Positions 1-8,702 of a stretch of 64,000 bases of DNA are shown one piece after another. Within the stretch, counting starts at the first letter, position 1. Each line of letters starts with the position of its first letter. A program made the position numbers and the translations under genes. The DNA is from Pseudomonas sp. v388 (GTDB taxonomy: Bacteria; Pseudomonadota; Gammaproteobacteria; Pseudomonadales; Pseudomonadaceae), in contig NZ_RHQN01000002.1 of assembly GCF_003935425.1 (NCBI RefSeq), positions 682,001 to 746,000 of the forward strand, read 5' to 3'. The notes under the pieces are model-generated. The model had not been told where the DNA came from and ran no database searches. It saw only the letters and a program-made list of their open reading frames with translations.

Positions 1-1
1 T

Positions 2-298
2 GCCATGGGCGTGCTGGAAGCCGCCCAGGCGTACTTCAATCATGGCGTCGACCGGACCCGGCTGGGGAGTTTCCAGATCGTGCCGTGCGCCAGGTCCCAG
101 GCCGGTCAGAATCTGTTGCTGCTCTGCGGGTTGCACTTGAGTGCCGATGAGTATTCGGCAGGCGGGCGCAGGCTTCTGTTCTATTTCAAGGGCGCAAGTT
201 ATGTGTTCGACAGCAGTGTGCATACCGCCTACCGGGACGACGTCAGGCGCTACCTGAAAACCAAGGCGAATGCCTTGATCCAGGGCCTGGAGATCTGA
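2..298 (+). CDS. 3' end of an unrecognised gene, open at the window edge
   Basis: The reading frame is open from the first bases of the window to a TGA at 296-298. The ATG at 5 may be internal, because no stop precedes it, so the true start may lie outside. About 97 residues are visible. They look globular, with a hydrophobic stretch LLLLCGLHLS near residue 38 and a basic, helical C-terminus. I do not recognise the family. The gene points towards the convergent marC-family gene, whose stop lies 24 bases away. Confidence 0.5.
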   Translation, partial: AMGVLEAAQAYFNHGVDRTRLGSFQIVPCARSQAGQNLLLLCGLHLSADEYSAGGRRLLFYFKGASYVFDSSVHTAYRDDVRRYLKTKANALIQGLEI

Positions 299-322
299 TC
301 GGGAGGACGGTTCGGTCAGTGG

Positions 323-919
323 CTATTGCACCAGATAGCCACGGATTCCGGTGAAAATGATCTGCGCCGCCAGGGCGCATACGAAAAGCCCCATCAGCCG
401 ACTGACGATCTGCAGGCCCTGGTCGCCCAGAATCCGCTCGATCTGGCCGGACAGGTACAGCACGACGCCGACGGTGAAGCTCGCCAGTGCGATGCTGAGG
501 ATCGCCGTCAGCTTGTCGTCCCAGTGCGGCTGGCTGACGCCCATCACCAGCAGTGCGCCGATGGTGCCAGGGCCCACGGTGAGCGGGATGGTCAGCGGGA
601 CGATGGTCACGTCCTGCTGCACGTTATCGGTCTGTACCGCCGATTTCCCCTGGGCCATGGCCAGGGCCGAAATGAACAGGACGCTGCCGGCGCCGATCCG
701 AAACGCATCGGCGGTGATACCGAAGACTTCAAAGATCACCCGGCCGAACAGGTAGAGCAGGACGCTCGACACCAGCGTTGCCAGTGCGACTTTCCAGGCC
801 AGGCGCCGTTGCTCCTTGCGAGAGTGACCGCGGGTCAGGCTGATGAAGCAGGACAGAACGAAGAAGGGGCTATAGAGCACCAGCATCTTCAGATACACGC
901 TAAACAGCACATGAAGCAT
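323..919 (-). CDS. MarC-family integral membrane protein
   Basis: This is a 198-residue polytopic membrane protein of the MarC family (UPF0056). Members are inner-membrane proteins of poorly defined function; the name came from a disputed link to multiple antibiotic resistance. About six hydrophobic segments are visible, beginning with a segment around YSPFFVLSCFISLT and including the conserved region PLTIPLTVGPGTIGALL. The start was set at the ATG at 917-919 (MLHVLFSVYLKM) because the 45 residues encoded upstream are polar and arginine-rich, unlike this family. It lies 118 bp downstream of retS on the same strand. A 7-bp hairpin (TTCGGCC/GGCCGAA, 973-992) stands in the gap. Confidence 0.85.
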   Translation of the reverse strand: MLHVLFSVYLKMLVLYSPFFVLSCFISLTRGHSRKEQRRLAWKVALATLVSSVLLYLFGRVIFEVFGITADAFRIGAGSVLFISALAMAQGKSAVQTDNVQQDVTIVPLTIPLTVGPGTIGALLVMGVSQPHWDDKLTAILSIALASFTVGVVLYLSGQIERILGDQGLQIVSRLMGLFVCALAAQIIFTGIRGYLVQ

Positions 920-1037
920 GGTTGAACTCGCGCACGCAGGTGGATGGCGGAAAGATTCTATCAGGCAAGTGCTTCGGCCGAGCAGGGCCGAAAATGATCG
1001 GCGGGACGGTTTGTGTCGCCAGCCTGTGTGGGAAAGA

Positions 1038-3779
1038 TCAGTTTCGCTGGGCAACCCAGTGCTCGACCAGCTCGCGCAGTTGAGACATCTCGATGGGCTT
1101 GGCCATGTGCCCGTCCATACCGGCCTGGCGCGCCCGATCCTTGTGTTCGGCCAGGATGTGCGCGGTCAGCGCCACCACCGGAGTGCGCACACGCTGGTTG
1201 CCGACTTCCCAGGCGCGCAGCTGTTCGGTGGCCGAGAAGCCATCGAGGATCGGCATTTCGCAGTCCATCAGCACCAGATCGTAGCGCTGCGCTTTCATTG
1301 CACGCAGGGCTTCCTCGCCGTTGCTGGCCGTGTCCGGGTTCAGGTTGAGCTTGCCGAGCATGCCGCGGATCACTTTGGTGGAAATGCTGTTGTCTTCGGC
1401 CACCAGGATCCGGAAATCGCCCGGCACGATGGGCGGCAGATTCAGCGCAGGTTGCAGGTTCGGCGACGGCGCGCCCTTGCTGCGCTGGGTCAACTCGTCA
1501 GCCAGGGTGGTCTTGAGCGTGTAGCCGGCCACCGGTTTGGCGAGAATGCGCTTGATACCGGCATTGCGGGCGATGATCTTGCTCGGCGCATTGCTGATGC
1601 CGGTGAGCATGATCAGCAGAATGTCATGGTTGAGGCTCGGGTCTTCCTTGATTTTCGCCGCCAGTTGCATGCCGGTCATGCCCGGCATGTTCTGGTCCAG
1701 CAGAACGACATCAAAGTAGTCGCGCAGGTGCGCCTTGGTCCGCAACAGCGCCAGAGCCTCCTTTCCCGAGGCGACCGCGCTGACGTTCAGGCCCCAGGCG
1801 CTGCATTGCTGGACCAGCACCTTGCGGCAGGTGTCGTTGTCGTCGACCACCAGCACGCGGGCATCCTTGAGCGGGCCGTCCAGGTCGATGGTCGGTTGCT
1901 CCAGCAGTTTGGGGTCCAGAGGCAGGGTGAGCCACAAGGTGCTGCCCTGGGCGCTGCCGTTCTGGATGCCGAATTCTCCGTCCATGAGCACGATCAACTG
2001 GCGAGCGATGACCAACCCCAAGTGCCCGCCCAGCTTGCTGCTGGCCAGGAAATTCTTGCTGTGCAGCTCGGCGTTGAGCAGCGCATCGCGTTCCTGTGCA
2101 GAGATCGGGTCGCCGCTGTCCTGCACCGAAATGCGCAAACGAGGCTTTCCCGGCCGGGAGGTGTCCAGCGCGGCGGCCAGGAAGATTTCACCTTCCTCGG
2201 TTTTCTTCAGGGCGTTTTCCAGCAGGCTGAGCAGCGTCTGGCGCAATCGTGTCGGATCGCCGCTGATGACGCGCGGCACCTGCGGCTGGATCAGGCTGAT
2301 CAGTTCGACATGCTGCTGCTCGGCCCGGGCGCGGAAGATGCTCATGCTGTCCTCGATCAGCGCGCCGATATCGAACTGCACGTCATCCAGTTCGATCTGG
2401 CCGGACTCCAGCTTGGTTATGTCGAGAATCTCGTTGATCAGGCTCAGCAACTCGTTGCCGGCGCTGTGAATGGTCTGGACATAATCGCGCTGCTTGACTG
2501 ACAGCGGTGTGCCGAGCAGCAATTCGGTCATGCCCAGCACGCCGTTCATCGGCGTGCGGATTTCGTGGCTGATCTTGGCCAGGAACTCGGCCTTGGCGCT
2601 GATTTCTGCAGCGCTGGCGGCCTGCTCGCGGCTGATGCTGAAATTGTCCTCGGTGATGCCGCGGTGCCGTTCGCTCAGGGCAATGCTCATCAGCAGGCCG
2701 CTGGCGCAGAACACGCCCAGCAAGGTCAGGATCAGGGCTTGCGGCGGTACAAGGCTCAACCACAACAGGCCCGGCAGGATCACCAGGTAACCGATATTGA
2801 AGATGATCATCGCCAGAACGAACAGCCGCGCCGGGCGATAACCTTTTTGCCAATGCCACACCGAAACGGCCAGGATGCTGATGGTCGTCACGGCCACCAG
2901 GGAAAAGGTCAGGGTGTTCAACGGCAGATCCTGGAAGGTCATGACCAGCAAAGCGCCCAGGCCCATGAGCAGCATGTCGACCAGCAGGATCCGGTTGAGT
3001 ATCCAGGCGGGGCGATGGGTGAAGAAGCATCGCGTATAAACCAAGCCAGTCATGGCCGCCAGCAGCAGCGCAAGGTGGGCGCCGGGTGTCTGGGGCACGT
3101 GCAAGCTGATCAGGGTCGATAGGTTGAGCAGCAGCACTGCGCTGAGTGCCAGAAGGCTTTCGCAGCCCGCCAGCCACAGGTTGCTGCGCGACCGGGTGTG
3201 CCAATAGCGCGTCAGGTTCTGGATGATCAGCATGCCCAGCGCGCCGAACAGCAGTCCGAACAGCAGCGGCTCCTTTTCATTGGCCGCGCTTTCGATGGCC
3301 GGCTGCAAGGTGATGTTCGGCCGCATCTTCTGCGTCGACACCAGCCTGACATAGAGATCCAGCGGCACGGCGCTTTGCGTGACCGGCAGCAGGAAATCGT
3401 TCGAGGGGAGTCGCTGATCGCTTTTGGGGACGTTGTTGCCGGTGCGCACATAGTCGACCAGCCGCTCGCCATCCAGCACGTACATGTCGGCGGTGGCGAG
3501 GTCGGGGGCGAAGATGCGCAGGAGTTGTTCGTGCTTGCCCGGTGGCAGGCGGTAGTGCAGCCAGAGTGCGGCGTCGCGCTCGGCTGCGGTGATGCGTGGC
3601 AGGTCGATGGGGCTGAACTGGTTCCGATAACGCGCCGAACGGACGTCATCCAGTTGCAGGTTTGCCTTGTCGTCGAGCAATACCGACCAGCCGGTGCTGT
3701 GCTCTGCCTGAGCGCAGAGTACGAACAGCAAGGTCAGTAATCCGACGGTTGAAGCTACGGCAATCCTGAGCCAGCGCAC
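1038..3779 (-). CDS. retS: RetS, hybrid sensor histidine kinase/response regulator
   Basis: RetS is the inner-membrane hybrid sensor that antagonises GacS and so shifts cells from biofilm towards motile, acute behaviour. The order of parts is a signal or first membrane segment, a periplasmic 7TMR-DISM sensor domain (roughly residues 25-165), seven membrane helices (about 175-370), a HisKA domain with SHEIRTPMNG, an ATPase-like domain, and two receivers (VVLLDQNMPG and LVLMDCEMPI). The ATPase domain looks degenerate: the N-box reads LLENALKKTEEGEI and the glycine motifs are weak, as known for RetS. I chose the GTG at 3777-3779 because AAGGGA lies seven bases upstream; a longer in-frame GTG start at 3815 is possible. 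The position next to purD, purH and fis matches P. aeruginosa. Confidence 0.93.
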   Translation of the reverse strand: MRWLRIAVASTVGLLTLLFVLCAQAEHSTGWSVLLDDKANLQLDDVRSARYRNQFSPIDLPRITAAERDAALWLHYRLPPGKHEQLLRIFAPDLATADMYVLDGERLVDYVRTGNNVPKSDQRLPSNDFLLPVTQSAVPLDLYVRLVSTQKMRPNITLQPAIESAANEKEPLLFGLLFGALGMLIIQNLTRYWHTRSRSNLWLAGCESLLALSAVLLLNLSTLISLHVPQTPGAHLALLLAAMTGLVYTRCFFTHRPAWILNRILLVDMLLMGLGALLVMTFQDLPLNTLTFSLVAVTTISILAVSVWHWQKGYRPARLFVLAMIIFNIGYLVILPGLLWLSLVPPQALILTLLGVFCASGLLMSIALSERHRGITEDNFSISREQAASAAEISAKAEFLAKISHEIRTPMNGVLGMTELLLGTPLSVKQRDYVQTIHSAGNELLSLINEILDITKLESGQIELDDVQFDIGALIEDSMSIFRARAEQQHVELISLIQPQVPRVISGDPTRLRQTLLSLLENALKKTEEGEIFLAAALDTSRPGKPRLRISVQDSGDPISAQERDALLNAELHSKNFLASSKLGGHLGLVIARQLIVLMDGEFGIQNGSAQGSTLWLTLPLDPKLLEQPTIDLDGPLKDARVLVVDDNDTCRKVLVQQCSAWGLNVSAVASGKEALALLRTKAHLRDYFDVVLLDQNMPGMTGMQLAAKIKEDPSLNHDILLIMLTGISNAPSKIIARNAGIKRILAKPVAGYTLKTTLADELTQRSKGAPSPNLQPALNLPPIVPGDFRILVAEDNSISTKVIRGMLGKLNLNPDTASNGEEALRAMKAQRYDLVLMDCEMPILDGFSATEQLRAWEVGNQRVRTPVVALTAHILAEHKDRARQAGMDGHMAKPIEMSQLRELVEHWVAQRN

Positions 3780-3835
3780 GATGAATTCCCTTCGTGAGTA
3801 AATGCCTGTTACCACTTCCCAGCACCAGAGCGTTC

Positions 3836-3862
3836 GGGCCGGTTCCTTTGCGGAACAGGCCC
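3836..3862 (-). terminator. Hairpin between purD and retS
   Basis: GGGCC-GGTTCC and GGAAC-AGGCCC pair across a five-base loop just after the purD stop codon, with one mismatch. There is no clear U-tract on the purD strand, so it may be a weak terminator or a processing hairpin. Confidence 0.4.
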
Positions 3863-3869
3863 GGCCATT

Positions 3870-5165
3870 TTACTCCGGGTTTTCACCGCGCTCACGGGCA
3901 ATCGCGCGATAGCCGATATCCTTGCGATAGAAGCACCCGTTCCAGTCGATCTTAGCCGCCAGAGCGTAGGCGTTTTCCTGAGCTTTTCCGACTGTTTCGC
4001 CCAGGGCCGTCGCGCAGAGTACGCGCCCGCCGCTGGTCACGATCCGGCCATCCTGCAGTGCCGTGCCCGCATGGAAAACTTTGCCGTTGAGTTGTGCGGC
4101 GGCATCCAGACCGTCGATCGCTGCGCCTTTGGCGTAATCGCCCGGATAACCGCCGGCAGCCAGGACAATGCCCAGGCTTGGACGTGGATCCCACTGCGCT
4201 TCGATTTTGTCCAGCGCCTGAGCCAGTGCCGCTTCGACCAGCAGAACCAGACTCGATTGCAGACGCAGCATGACTGGCTGGGTTTCCGGGTCACCGAAGC
4301 GGCAGTTGAACTCGATAACCTTCGGGTTGCCAGCCTTGTCGATCATCAGACCGGCGTAGAGGAAGCCGGTATAGACATTGCCTTCTTCGGCCATGCCGCG
4401 AACGGTCGGCCAGATGACCAGATCCATGACGCGCTGATGGACTTCAGCGGTCACTACCGGAGCAGGGGAGTAGGCACCCATGCCGCCGGTGTTAGGGCCG
4501 CTGTCGCCGTCGCCGACGCGCTTGTGGTCCTGGCTGGTGGCCATGGGCAGCACGTTCTTGCCGTCGACCATCACGATGAAACTGGCTTCTTCACCGTCCA
4601 GGAATTCTTCGATGACCACACGCGAACCGGCGTCGCCGAAAGCGTTGCCGGCCAGCATGTCGCGCACGGCGTCCTCGGCTTCGGCCAGGGTCATGGCGAC
4701 GATAACGCCTTTACCGGCAGCCAGGCCGTCGGCCTTGATGACGATTGGCGCGCCTTTTTCACGCAGATAGGCCAGTGCCGGCTCGATCTCGGTGAAGTTC
4801 TGGTAGTCCGCGGTCGGAATCTTGTGGCGAGCCAGGAAATCCTTGGTGAAAGCCTTGGAGCCTTCCAGCTGGGCGGCGCCCGCAGTCGGGCCGAAGCAGT
4901 CCAGGCCGCGGCTGCGGAACAGATCCACTACGCCGGCGACCAGCGGGACTTCCGGGCCGACGATGGTCAGCGACACGTTCTTTTCGGCGAAGTCCGCCAG
5001 TTGCTCAAGGGCCAGCACATCGATGTCGACGTTCTCGCACTTGGCTTCGGTGGCCGTGCCAGCGTTGCCCGGCGCGACGAAAACCTTCGCCACACGCGGG
5101 TCCTGAGCGACTTTCCAGGCCAGAGCGTGTTCACGACCGCCACTGCCGATAATCAAAACATTCAT
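3870..5165 (-). CDS. purD: Phosphoribosylamine-glycine ligase (GAR synthetase)
   Basis: PurD catalyses the second step of purine synthesis, joining glycine to 5-phosphoribosylamine with ATP in the cytoplasm. The 431-residue protein has the usual family length. It starts with the signature MNVLIIGSGGREHALAWK, followed by an ATP-grasp fold with DGLAAGKGVIVA, the conserved GPNTGGMGAYSPAP motif and the FNCRFGDPETQ metal and ATP site. It follows purH on the same strand after an unusually structured spacer of about 200 bases, so the two probably form one purine unit. Confidence 0.97.
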   Translation of the reverse strand: MNVLIIGSGGREHALAWKVAQDPRVAKVFVAPGNAGTATEAKCENVDIDVLALEQLADFAEKNVSLTIVGPEVPLVAGVVDLFRSRGLDCFGPTAGAAQLEGSKAFTKDFLARHKIPTADYQNFTEIEPALAYLREKGAPIVIKADGLAAGKGVIVAMTLAEAEDAVRDMLAGNAFGDAGSRVVIEEFLDGEEASFIVMVDGKNVLPMATSQDHKRVGDGDSGPNTGGMGAYSPAPVVTAEVHQRVMDLVIWPTVRGMAEEGNVYTGFLYAGLMIDKAGNPKVIEFNCRFGDPETQPVMLRLQSSLVLLVEAALAQALDKIEAQWDPRPSLGIVLAAGGYPGDYAKGAAIDGLDAAAQLNGKVFHAGTALQDGRIVTSGGRVLCATALGETVGKAQENAYALAAKIDWNGCFYRKDIGYRAIARERGENPE

Positions 5166-5240
5166 GTCAAAAACCTCGATGAAGCCAATTCGGTGAAGGG
5201 ACGCGAAACTCAGCTTTTCAGTGGCAGCGCATCACGAGGT

Positions 5241-5351
5241 TGCAGTGGCGTAGGCGGATGCAAGGCGGATGGGACTGCCACGAGCGCAGTTGCCTTGCGG
5301 CAATGAGCATCGGGGAGTCCCATCCAACGCAGCAGACGCCTGCGGCAGTGC
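5241..5351. other. Long folded spacer between purH and purD
   Basis: The spacer contains three nested pairings. The outer arms at about 5242-5261 and 5331-5350 pair at 15 of 20 positions. GGATGGGACT (5267-5276) pairs perfectly with AGTCCCATCC (5316-5325). TTGCC and GGCAA close a small loop near 5290-5302. It encodes no plausible protein. It could be an interspersed palindromic repeat or a structured RNA element within the purH-purD transcript. Confidence 0.5.
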
Positions 5352-5366
5352 GACCGTTCTTATAAC

Positions 5367-6971
5367 TTAGTGGCGGAAATGGCGCATGCCTGTGAACACC
5401 ATCGCAATCCCGGCTTCATCGGCCGCTGCGATCACTTCGTTGTCGCGCATCGAGCCGCCCGGCTGGATCACTGCGGTGATGCCTGCCTTGGCCGCGTTGT
5501 CGATGCCGTCGCGGAACGGGAAGAATGCGTCGGACGCCATGACTGCGCCCTGCACCTGCAAACCGGCGTGTTCAGCCTTGATCGCGGCGATGCGTGCGGA
5601 GTTGACGCGGCTCATCTGGCCGGCACCGATGCCGACCGTCTGGCGGTTCTTGGCGTAGACGATGGCGTTGGACTTGACGTACTTGGCGACTTTCCAGGCG
5701 AAGATCAGGTCGTGGATTTCCTGCTCGCTCGGGGCGCGCTGAGTCACGACCTTGAGGTCGTCGGCGGTGATCATGCCGTTATCGCGGCTCTGCACCAGCA
5801 GGCCACCATTGACGCGCTTGTAGTCCCAGGCCGGCAGGCGCTCGCCCCACTGGCCACAGGTGAGCAGGCGCACATTGGCCTTGCTGGCAACGATGGCCTG
5901 AGCTTCGGCGCTAACGCTTGGGGCAATGATGACTTCCACGAACTGACGCTCGACGATGGCCTTGGCGGTCTCTGCATCCAGTTCACGGTTGAAGGCGATG
6001 ATGCCGCCGAACGCGGACTCGGAATCCGTGGCATAGGCCAGGTCGTAAGCCTTGCGGATGCCGCCTTCGTCGTCCGGGCAAACCGAAACGCCGCACGGGT
6101 TGGCGTGCTTGACGATGACGCAGGCCGGCTTGACGAAGCTCTTCACGCATTCCAGCGCGGCGTCGGTGTCGGCCACGTTGTTGAACGACAGTTCCTTGCC
6201 CTGCAGCTGGGTCGCGGTGGCAATGCCGACTTCGGCAGGCTTGGCCTCAACGTAGAATGCCGCGCTCTGGTGCGGGTTCTCGCCGTAGCGCATTTCCTGA
6301 GCCTTGACGAACTGGGTGTTGAAGGTGCGCGGGAACTGGCTGCGGCCTTCGGTGCTCAGGGTCTCGGCGCTCTGGTCGATGCCGCCCAGGTAGTTGGCGA
6401 TCATGCCGTCGTAGGCGGCGGTGTGCTCGAAGGCCTTGAGCATCAGGTCGAAGCGCTGTGCGTAGGTCAGGCCGCCGGCCTTGAGGCTTTCCAGCACCTG
6501 GCCGTAGTCACCGGCGTTGACGACGATGGCGACGTCCTTGTGGTTCTTGGCCGCGGAGCGAACCATGGTCGGGCCGCCGATATCGATGTTCTCGATGGCG
6601 GTCGGCAGGTCGCAACCCGGTTTGGAAACAGTGGCTTCGAAGGGGTACAGGTTGACTGCTACCAGGTCGATCGGCTTGATGCCGTGCTCGCTCATGATGG
6701 CGTCGTCGGTGCCGCGACGGCCCAGGATGCCGCCGTGGATCTTCGGATGCAGGGTCTTGACCCGGCCGTCCATCATCTCGGCAAAACCGGTGTAGTCGGC
6801 GACTTCCACGGCTGCGACGCCGTTATCCTTGAGCAGCTTGAACGTCCCGCCAGTGGAGAGGATCTCAACACCCAGCGCTTCAAGCTCGCGGGCGAATTCG
6901 AGGATGCCTGTCTTGTCGGAAACGCTGATCAAAGCGCGGCGGATCGGCAGGCGGGTAGTCTGGTCGGTCAT
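5367..6971 (-). CDS. purH: Bifunctional AICAR formyltransferase/IMP cyclohydrolase
   Basis: PurH carries out the last two steps of IMP synthesis: formylation of AICAR with 10-formyl-tetrahydrofolate, then ring closure. The 534-residue protein has an N-terminal cyclohydrolase (MGS-like) domain beginning [13 protein letters not shown], and a C-terminal transformylase domain with VKHANPCGV and [12 protein letters not shown]. The start is the ATG at 6969-6971 (MTDQTTRLP), matching the family; an ATG seven codons upstream is less likely. Its start codon lies only about 33 nt after a strong intrinsic terminator that ends the fis transcript. That leaves little room for an independent promoter. Confidence 0.97.
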   Translation of the reverse strand: MTDQTTRLPIRRALISVSDKTGILEFARELEALGVEILSTGGTFKLLKDNGVAAVEVADYTGFAEMMDGRVKTLHPKIHGGILGRRGTDDAIMSEHGIKPIDLVAVNLYPFEATVSKPGCDLPTAIENIDIGGPTMVRSAAKNHKDVAIVVNAGDYGQVLESLKAGGLTYAQRFDLMLKAFEHTAAYDGMIANYLGGIDQSAETLSTEGRSQFPRTFNTQFVKAQEMRYGENPHQSAAFYVEAKPAEVGIATATQLQGKELSFNNVADTDAALECVKSFVKPACVIVKHANPCGVSVCPDDEGGIRKAYDLAYATDSESAFGGIIAFNRELDAETAKAIVERQFVEVIIAPSVSAEAQAIVASKANVRLLTCGQWGERLPAWDYKRVNGGLLVQSRDNGMITADDLKVVTQRAPSEQEIHDLIFAWKVAKYVKSNAIVYAKNRQTVGIGAGQMSRVNSARIAAIKAEHAGLQVQGAVMASDAFFPFRDGIDNAAKAGITAVIQPGGSMRDNEVIAAADEAGIAMVFTGMRHFRH

Positions 6972-7003
6972 CTCGATTTCCATCAAAAGCAAAAGGAATC
7001 AGC

Positions 7004-7042
7004 AAAAAAAAGCGACCGCTGTGCAAGGGGGGTCGCCTTTTC
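7004..7042 (-). terminator. Intrinsic terminator after fis
   Basis: On the minus strand the order is a GGCGACC arm, a 13-base loop, the matching GGTCGC arm and then eight consecutive T residues (the A-run at 7004-7011). This is a textbook Rho-independent terminator for dusB-fis. It stands directly in front of purH. Confidence 0.85.
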
Positions 7043-7054
7043 TGTGTTGAATGC

Positions 7055-7375
7055 TTAAAGCAGATCGTACTGTTTGAGTTTCTTGCGCAGGGTGCCGCGA
7101 TTCAGGCCCAGCAGTTCCGAGGCCTTCGTCTGGTTGCCCTTGACGTAATTCATCACGCTTTCGAGGAGCGGAGCCTCGACTTCCGACAACACCAGGTTGT
7201 AGACGTCAGTGACGGACGCGCCTTCGAGGTGGGCGAAATAATTGTGCAGCGCCTTTTCAACGCTTCCGCGCAGGGTCTGGCCCTCCTCGCTCGGCGTGTT
7301 CAGGTGCTGTTTCAAATTGACGTTGTCGCTCACGGGCGTTGTTCCACTCACTAAAGTCTCGGTCATCATCGTCAT
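7055..7375 (-). CDS. fis: DNA-binding protein Fis
   Basis: Fis is a small nucleoid protein that bends DNA and controls rRNA, tRNA and growth-phase genes. The 106-residue protein has a variable N-terminal arm and the near-invariant C-terminal helix-turn-helix [20 protein letters not shown]. Its ATG overlaps the dusB stop codon (ATGA at 7372-7375), so the two are translationally coupled, as is usual for dusB-fis. A strong terminator follows the gene. Confidence 0.97.
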   Translation of the reverse strand: MTMMTETLVSGTTPVSDNVNLKQHLNTPSEEGQTLRGSVEKALHNYFAHLEGASVTDVYNLVLSEVEAPLLESVMNYVKGNQTKASELLGLNRGTLRKKLKQYDLL

Positions 7376-8385
7376 GCGGCCACCTCGTTCTCATTCTGGT
7401 TATCCGGGCCCTTGCAGCCTTGGCTGAAGAACTCCCGGACGTTGGCGCACTGTGCTTCCGTATCTTCCAAACGATTGAAGTGGGCGCGAAACTCCCTGGC
7501 GCCCGGCAAGGTTGCGAGATACCAACCGACATGCTTGCGTGCGATGCGCACGCCCATCACATCTCCGTAGAACGCGTGAAGCGCTGCCAGGTGCTCAAGC
7601 AGGATGCGTTCCACTTCACTCAACTCCAGCGCCGGCAATGTTTCGCCGGTACGCAGGTAGTGTTCTATCTCGCGAAAAATCCATGGGCGCCCCTGGGCGG
7701 CCCGGCCAATCAATAACCCGTCGGCGCCGGTGGCCTGCAGCACGTACCGGGCTTTCTGGGGTGAATCTATGTCGCCGTTGGCAAACACCGGGATCGACAC
7801 CGCCTGCTTGATGCCGGCGATGGTGTCGTACTCGGCTTCGCCGGTGTACAGATCGGCCCGGGTGCGGCCATGCACGGCCAGCGCCTGGATGCCGGCCTGC
7901 TCGGCAATCTTCGCCACGGTCAGGCCGTTGCGGTTGTCACGATCCCAGCCCGTGCGGATCTTCAAGGTGACCGGGACATCGACCGCGGCCACCACGGCCT
8001 GCAGGATATCGCTCACCAGCTGTTCGTCTTTCAGAAGCGCCGAGCCGGCCGCCTTGTTGCAGACCTTCTTGGCCGGGCAGCCCATGTTGATGTCGATGAT
8101 CTGCGCGCCCAGCTCGACATTGGCCCGCGCCGCATCCGCCAGCATCTGCGGGTCACCACCGGCGATCTGCACCGAGCGCGGCTCGGGATCACCTTCGTGA
8201 ATCATGCGCAGGCGCGATTTGCGGCTGTTCCAGAGACTCATGTCACTGGTGACCATTTCCGACACGACCAACCCTGCGCCCAACTGGCGGCACAGTTGAC
8301 GGAACGGCTGGTCGGTGACGCCCGCCATGGGGGCGAGGATCAAGCCGTTCTGCAATGTATATGGGCCGATGCGTACCGCCGACAT
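7372..8385 (-). CDS. dusB: tRNA-dihydrouridine synthase B
   Basis: DusB is an FMN enzyme that uses NADPH to reduce uridine to dihydrouridine in the D-loop of tRNA. The 337-residue protein starts [20 protein letters not shown], typical of DusB. The catalytic cysteine lies in [20 protein letters not shown], and an FMN-phosphate-binding loop occurs at [13 protein letters not shown]. It is the first gene of the dusB-fis operon. A 125-nt leader with a terminator-like hairpin precedes it, suggesting regulation after initiation. Confidence 0.96.
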   Translation of the reverse strand: MSAVRIGPYTLQNGLILAPMAGVTDQPFRQLCRQLGAGLVVSEMVTSDMSLWNSRKSRLRMIHEGDPEPRSVQIAGGDPQMLADAARANVELGAQIIDINMGCPAKKVCNKAAGSALLKDEQLVSDILQAVVAAVDVPVTLKIRTGWDRDNRNGLTVAKIAEQAGIQALAVHGRTRADLYTGEAEYDTIAGIKQAVSIPVFANGDIDSPQKARYVLQATGADGLLIGRAAQGRPWIFREIEHYLRTGETLPALELSEVERILLEHLAALHAFYGDVMGVRIARKHVGWYLATLPGAREFRAHFNRLEDTEAQCANVREFFSQGCKGPDNQNENEVAA

Positions 8386-8424
8386 AGCTTTACCTATCGT
8401 GGGGCCGAATCATTCGCAGGCCAT

Positions 8425-8456
8425 GTAAAAAACCGTTGCACACGGTCTGCAACGGT
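8425..8456 (-). terminator. Intrinsic terminator in the dusB leader (possible attenuator)
   Basis: On the minus strand ACCGTTGCA (8448-8456) and TGCAACGGT (8432-8440) form a perfect 9-bp stem with a seven-base loop, followed by a T-run (A-run 8427-8432). It ends about 40 nt before the dusB ATG. It could end the transcript of the upstream zinc-ribbon gene, or act as an attenuator within the dusB leader. Confidence 0.7.
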
Positions 8457-8467
8457 CCCGCCATCCG

Positions 8468-8481
8468 GTTGCTCTCGCAAC
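8468..8481 (-). other. Upstream hairpin of the dusB leader
   Basis: GTTGC and GCAAC close a four-base loop upstream of the leader terminator. The second arm could instead pair with the GTTGC of the terminator's first arm, giving a mutually exclusive antiterminator fold. No ligand or protein site is recognisable. Confidence 0.4.
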
Positions 8482-8517
8482 TGTCAGACCGAACCGAGAG
8501 TTTGAAAAAGGGTTGGC

Positions 8518-8546
8518 ATGATACCCGCTCTCGATGACTGGATAAA
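8518..8546 (-). promoter_or_regulatory. Candidate sigma-70 promoter for dusB-fis
   Basis: On the minus strand TTTATC (8541-8546) and TATCAT (8518-8523) are separated by 17 bases. The -10 differs from consensus at one position; the -35 is weak. Initiation near 8511 would give a leader of about 125 nt. The remainder of the gap between dusB and the next gene (8386-8702) holds no convincing protein gene. Confidence 0.4.
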
Positions 8547-8702
8547 GGCTGAATTGGATAAAATCTGAACAGCTAGCTTCTTATGGCCAACGGTTGGGTT
8601 GATGCCCGGGTCTGCGCGTAACTTCCACGATCATGCCGACAAAAGCGTAGGAAAGCGCTGACGGACGAGGTCGACAGCCTGCCCAGTCGGGCGATTCACG
8701 GG

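Noticed and set aside
918-2501. Long frame opposite retS (527 codons)
   Set aside because: It lies antisense to a recognisable kinase and has a composition typical of high-GC shadow frames (Gln/His/Arg-rich, no motif).
5370-7058. Long frame opposite purH (562 codons)
   Set aside because: Antisense shadow of a core gene; no ribosome site or family resemblance.
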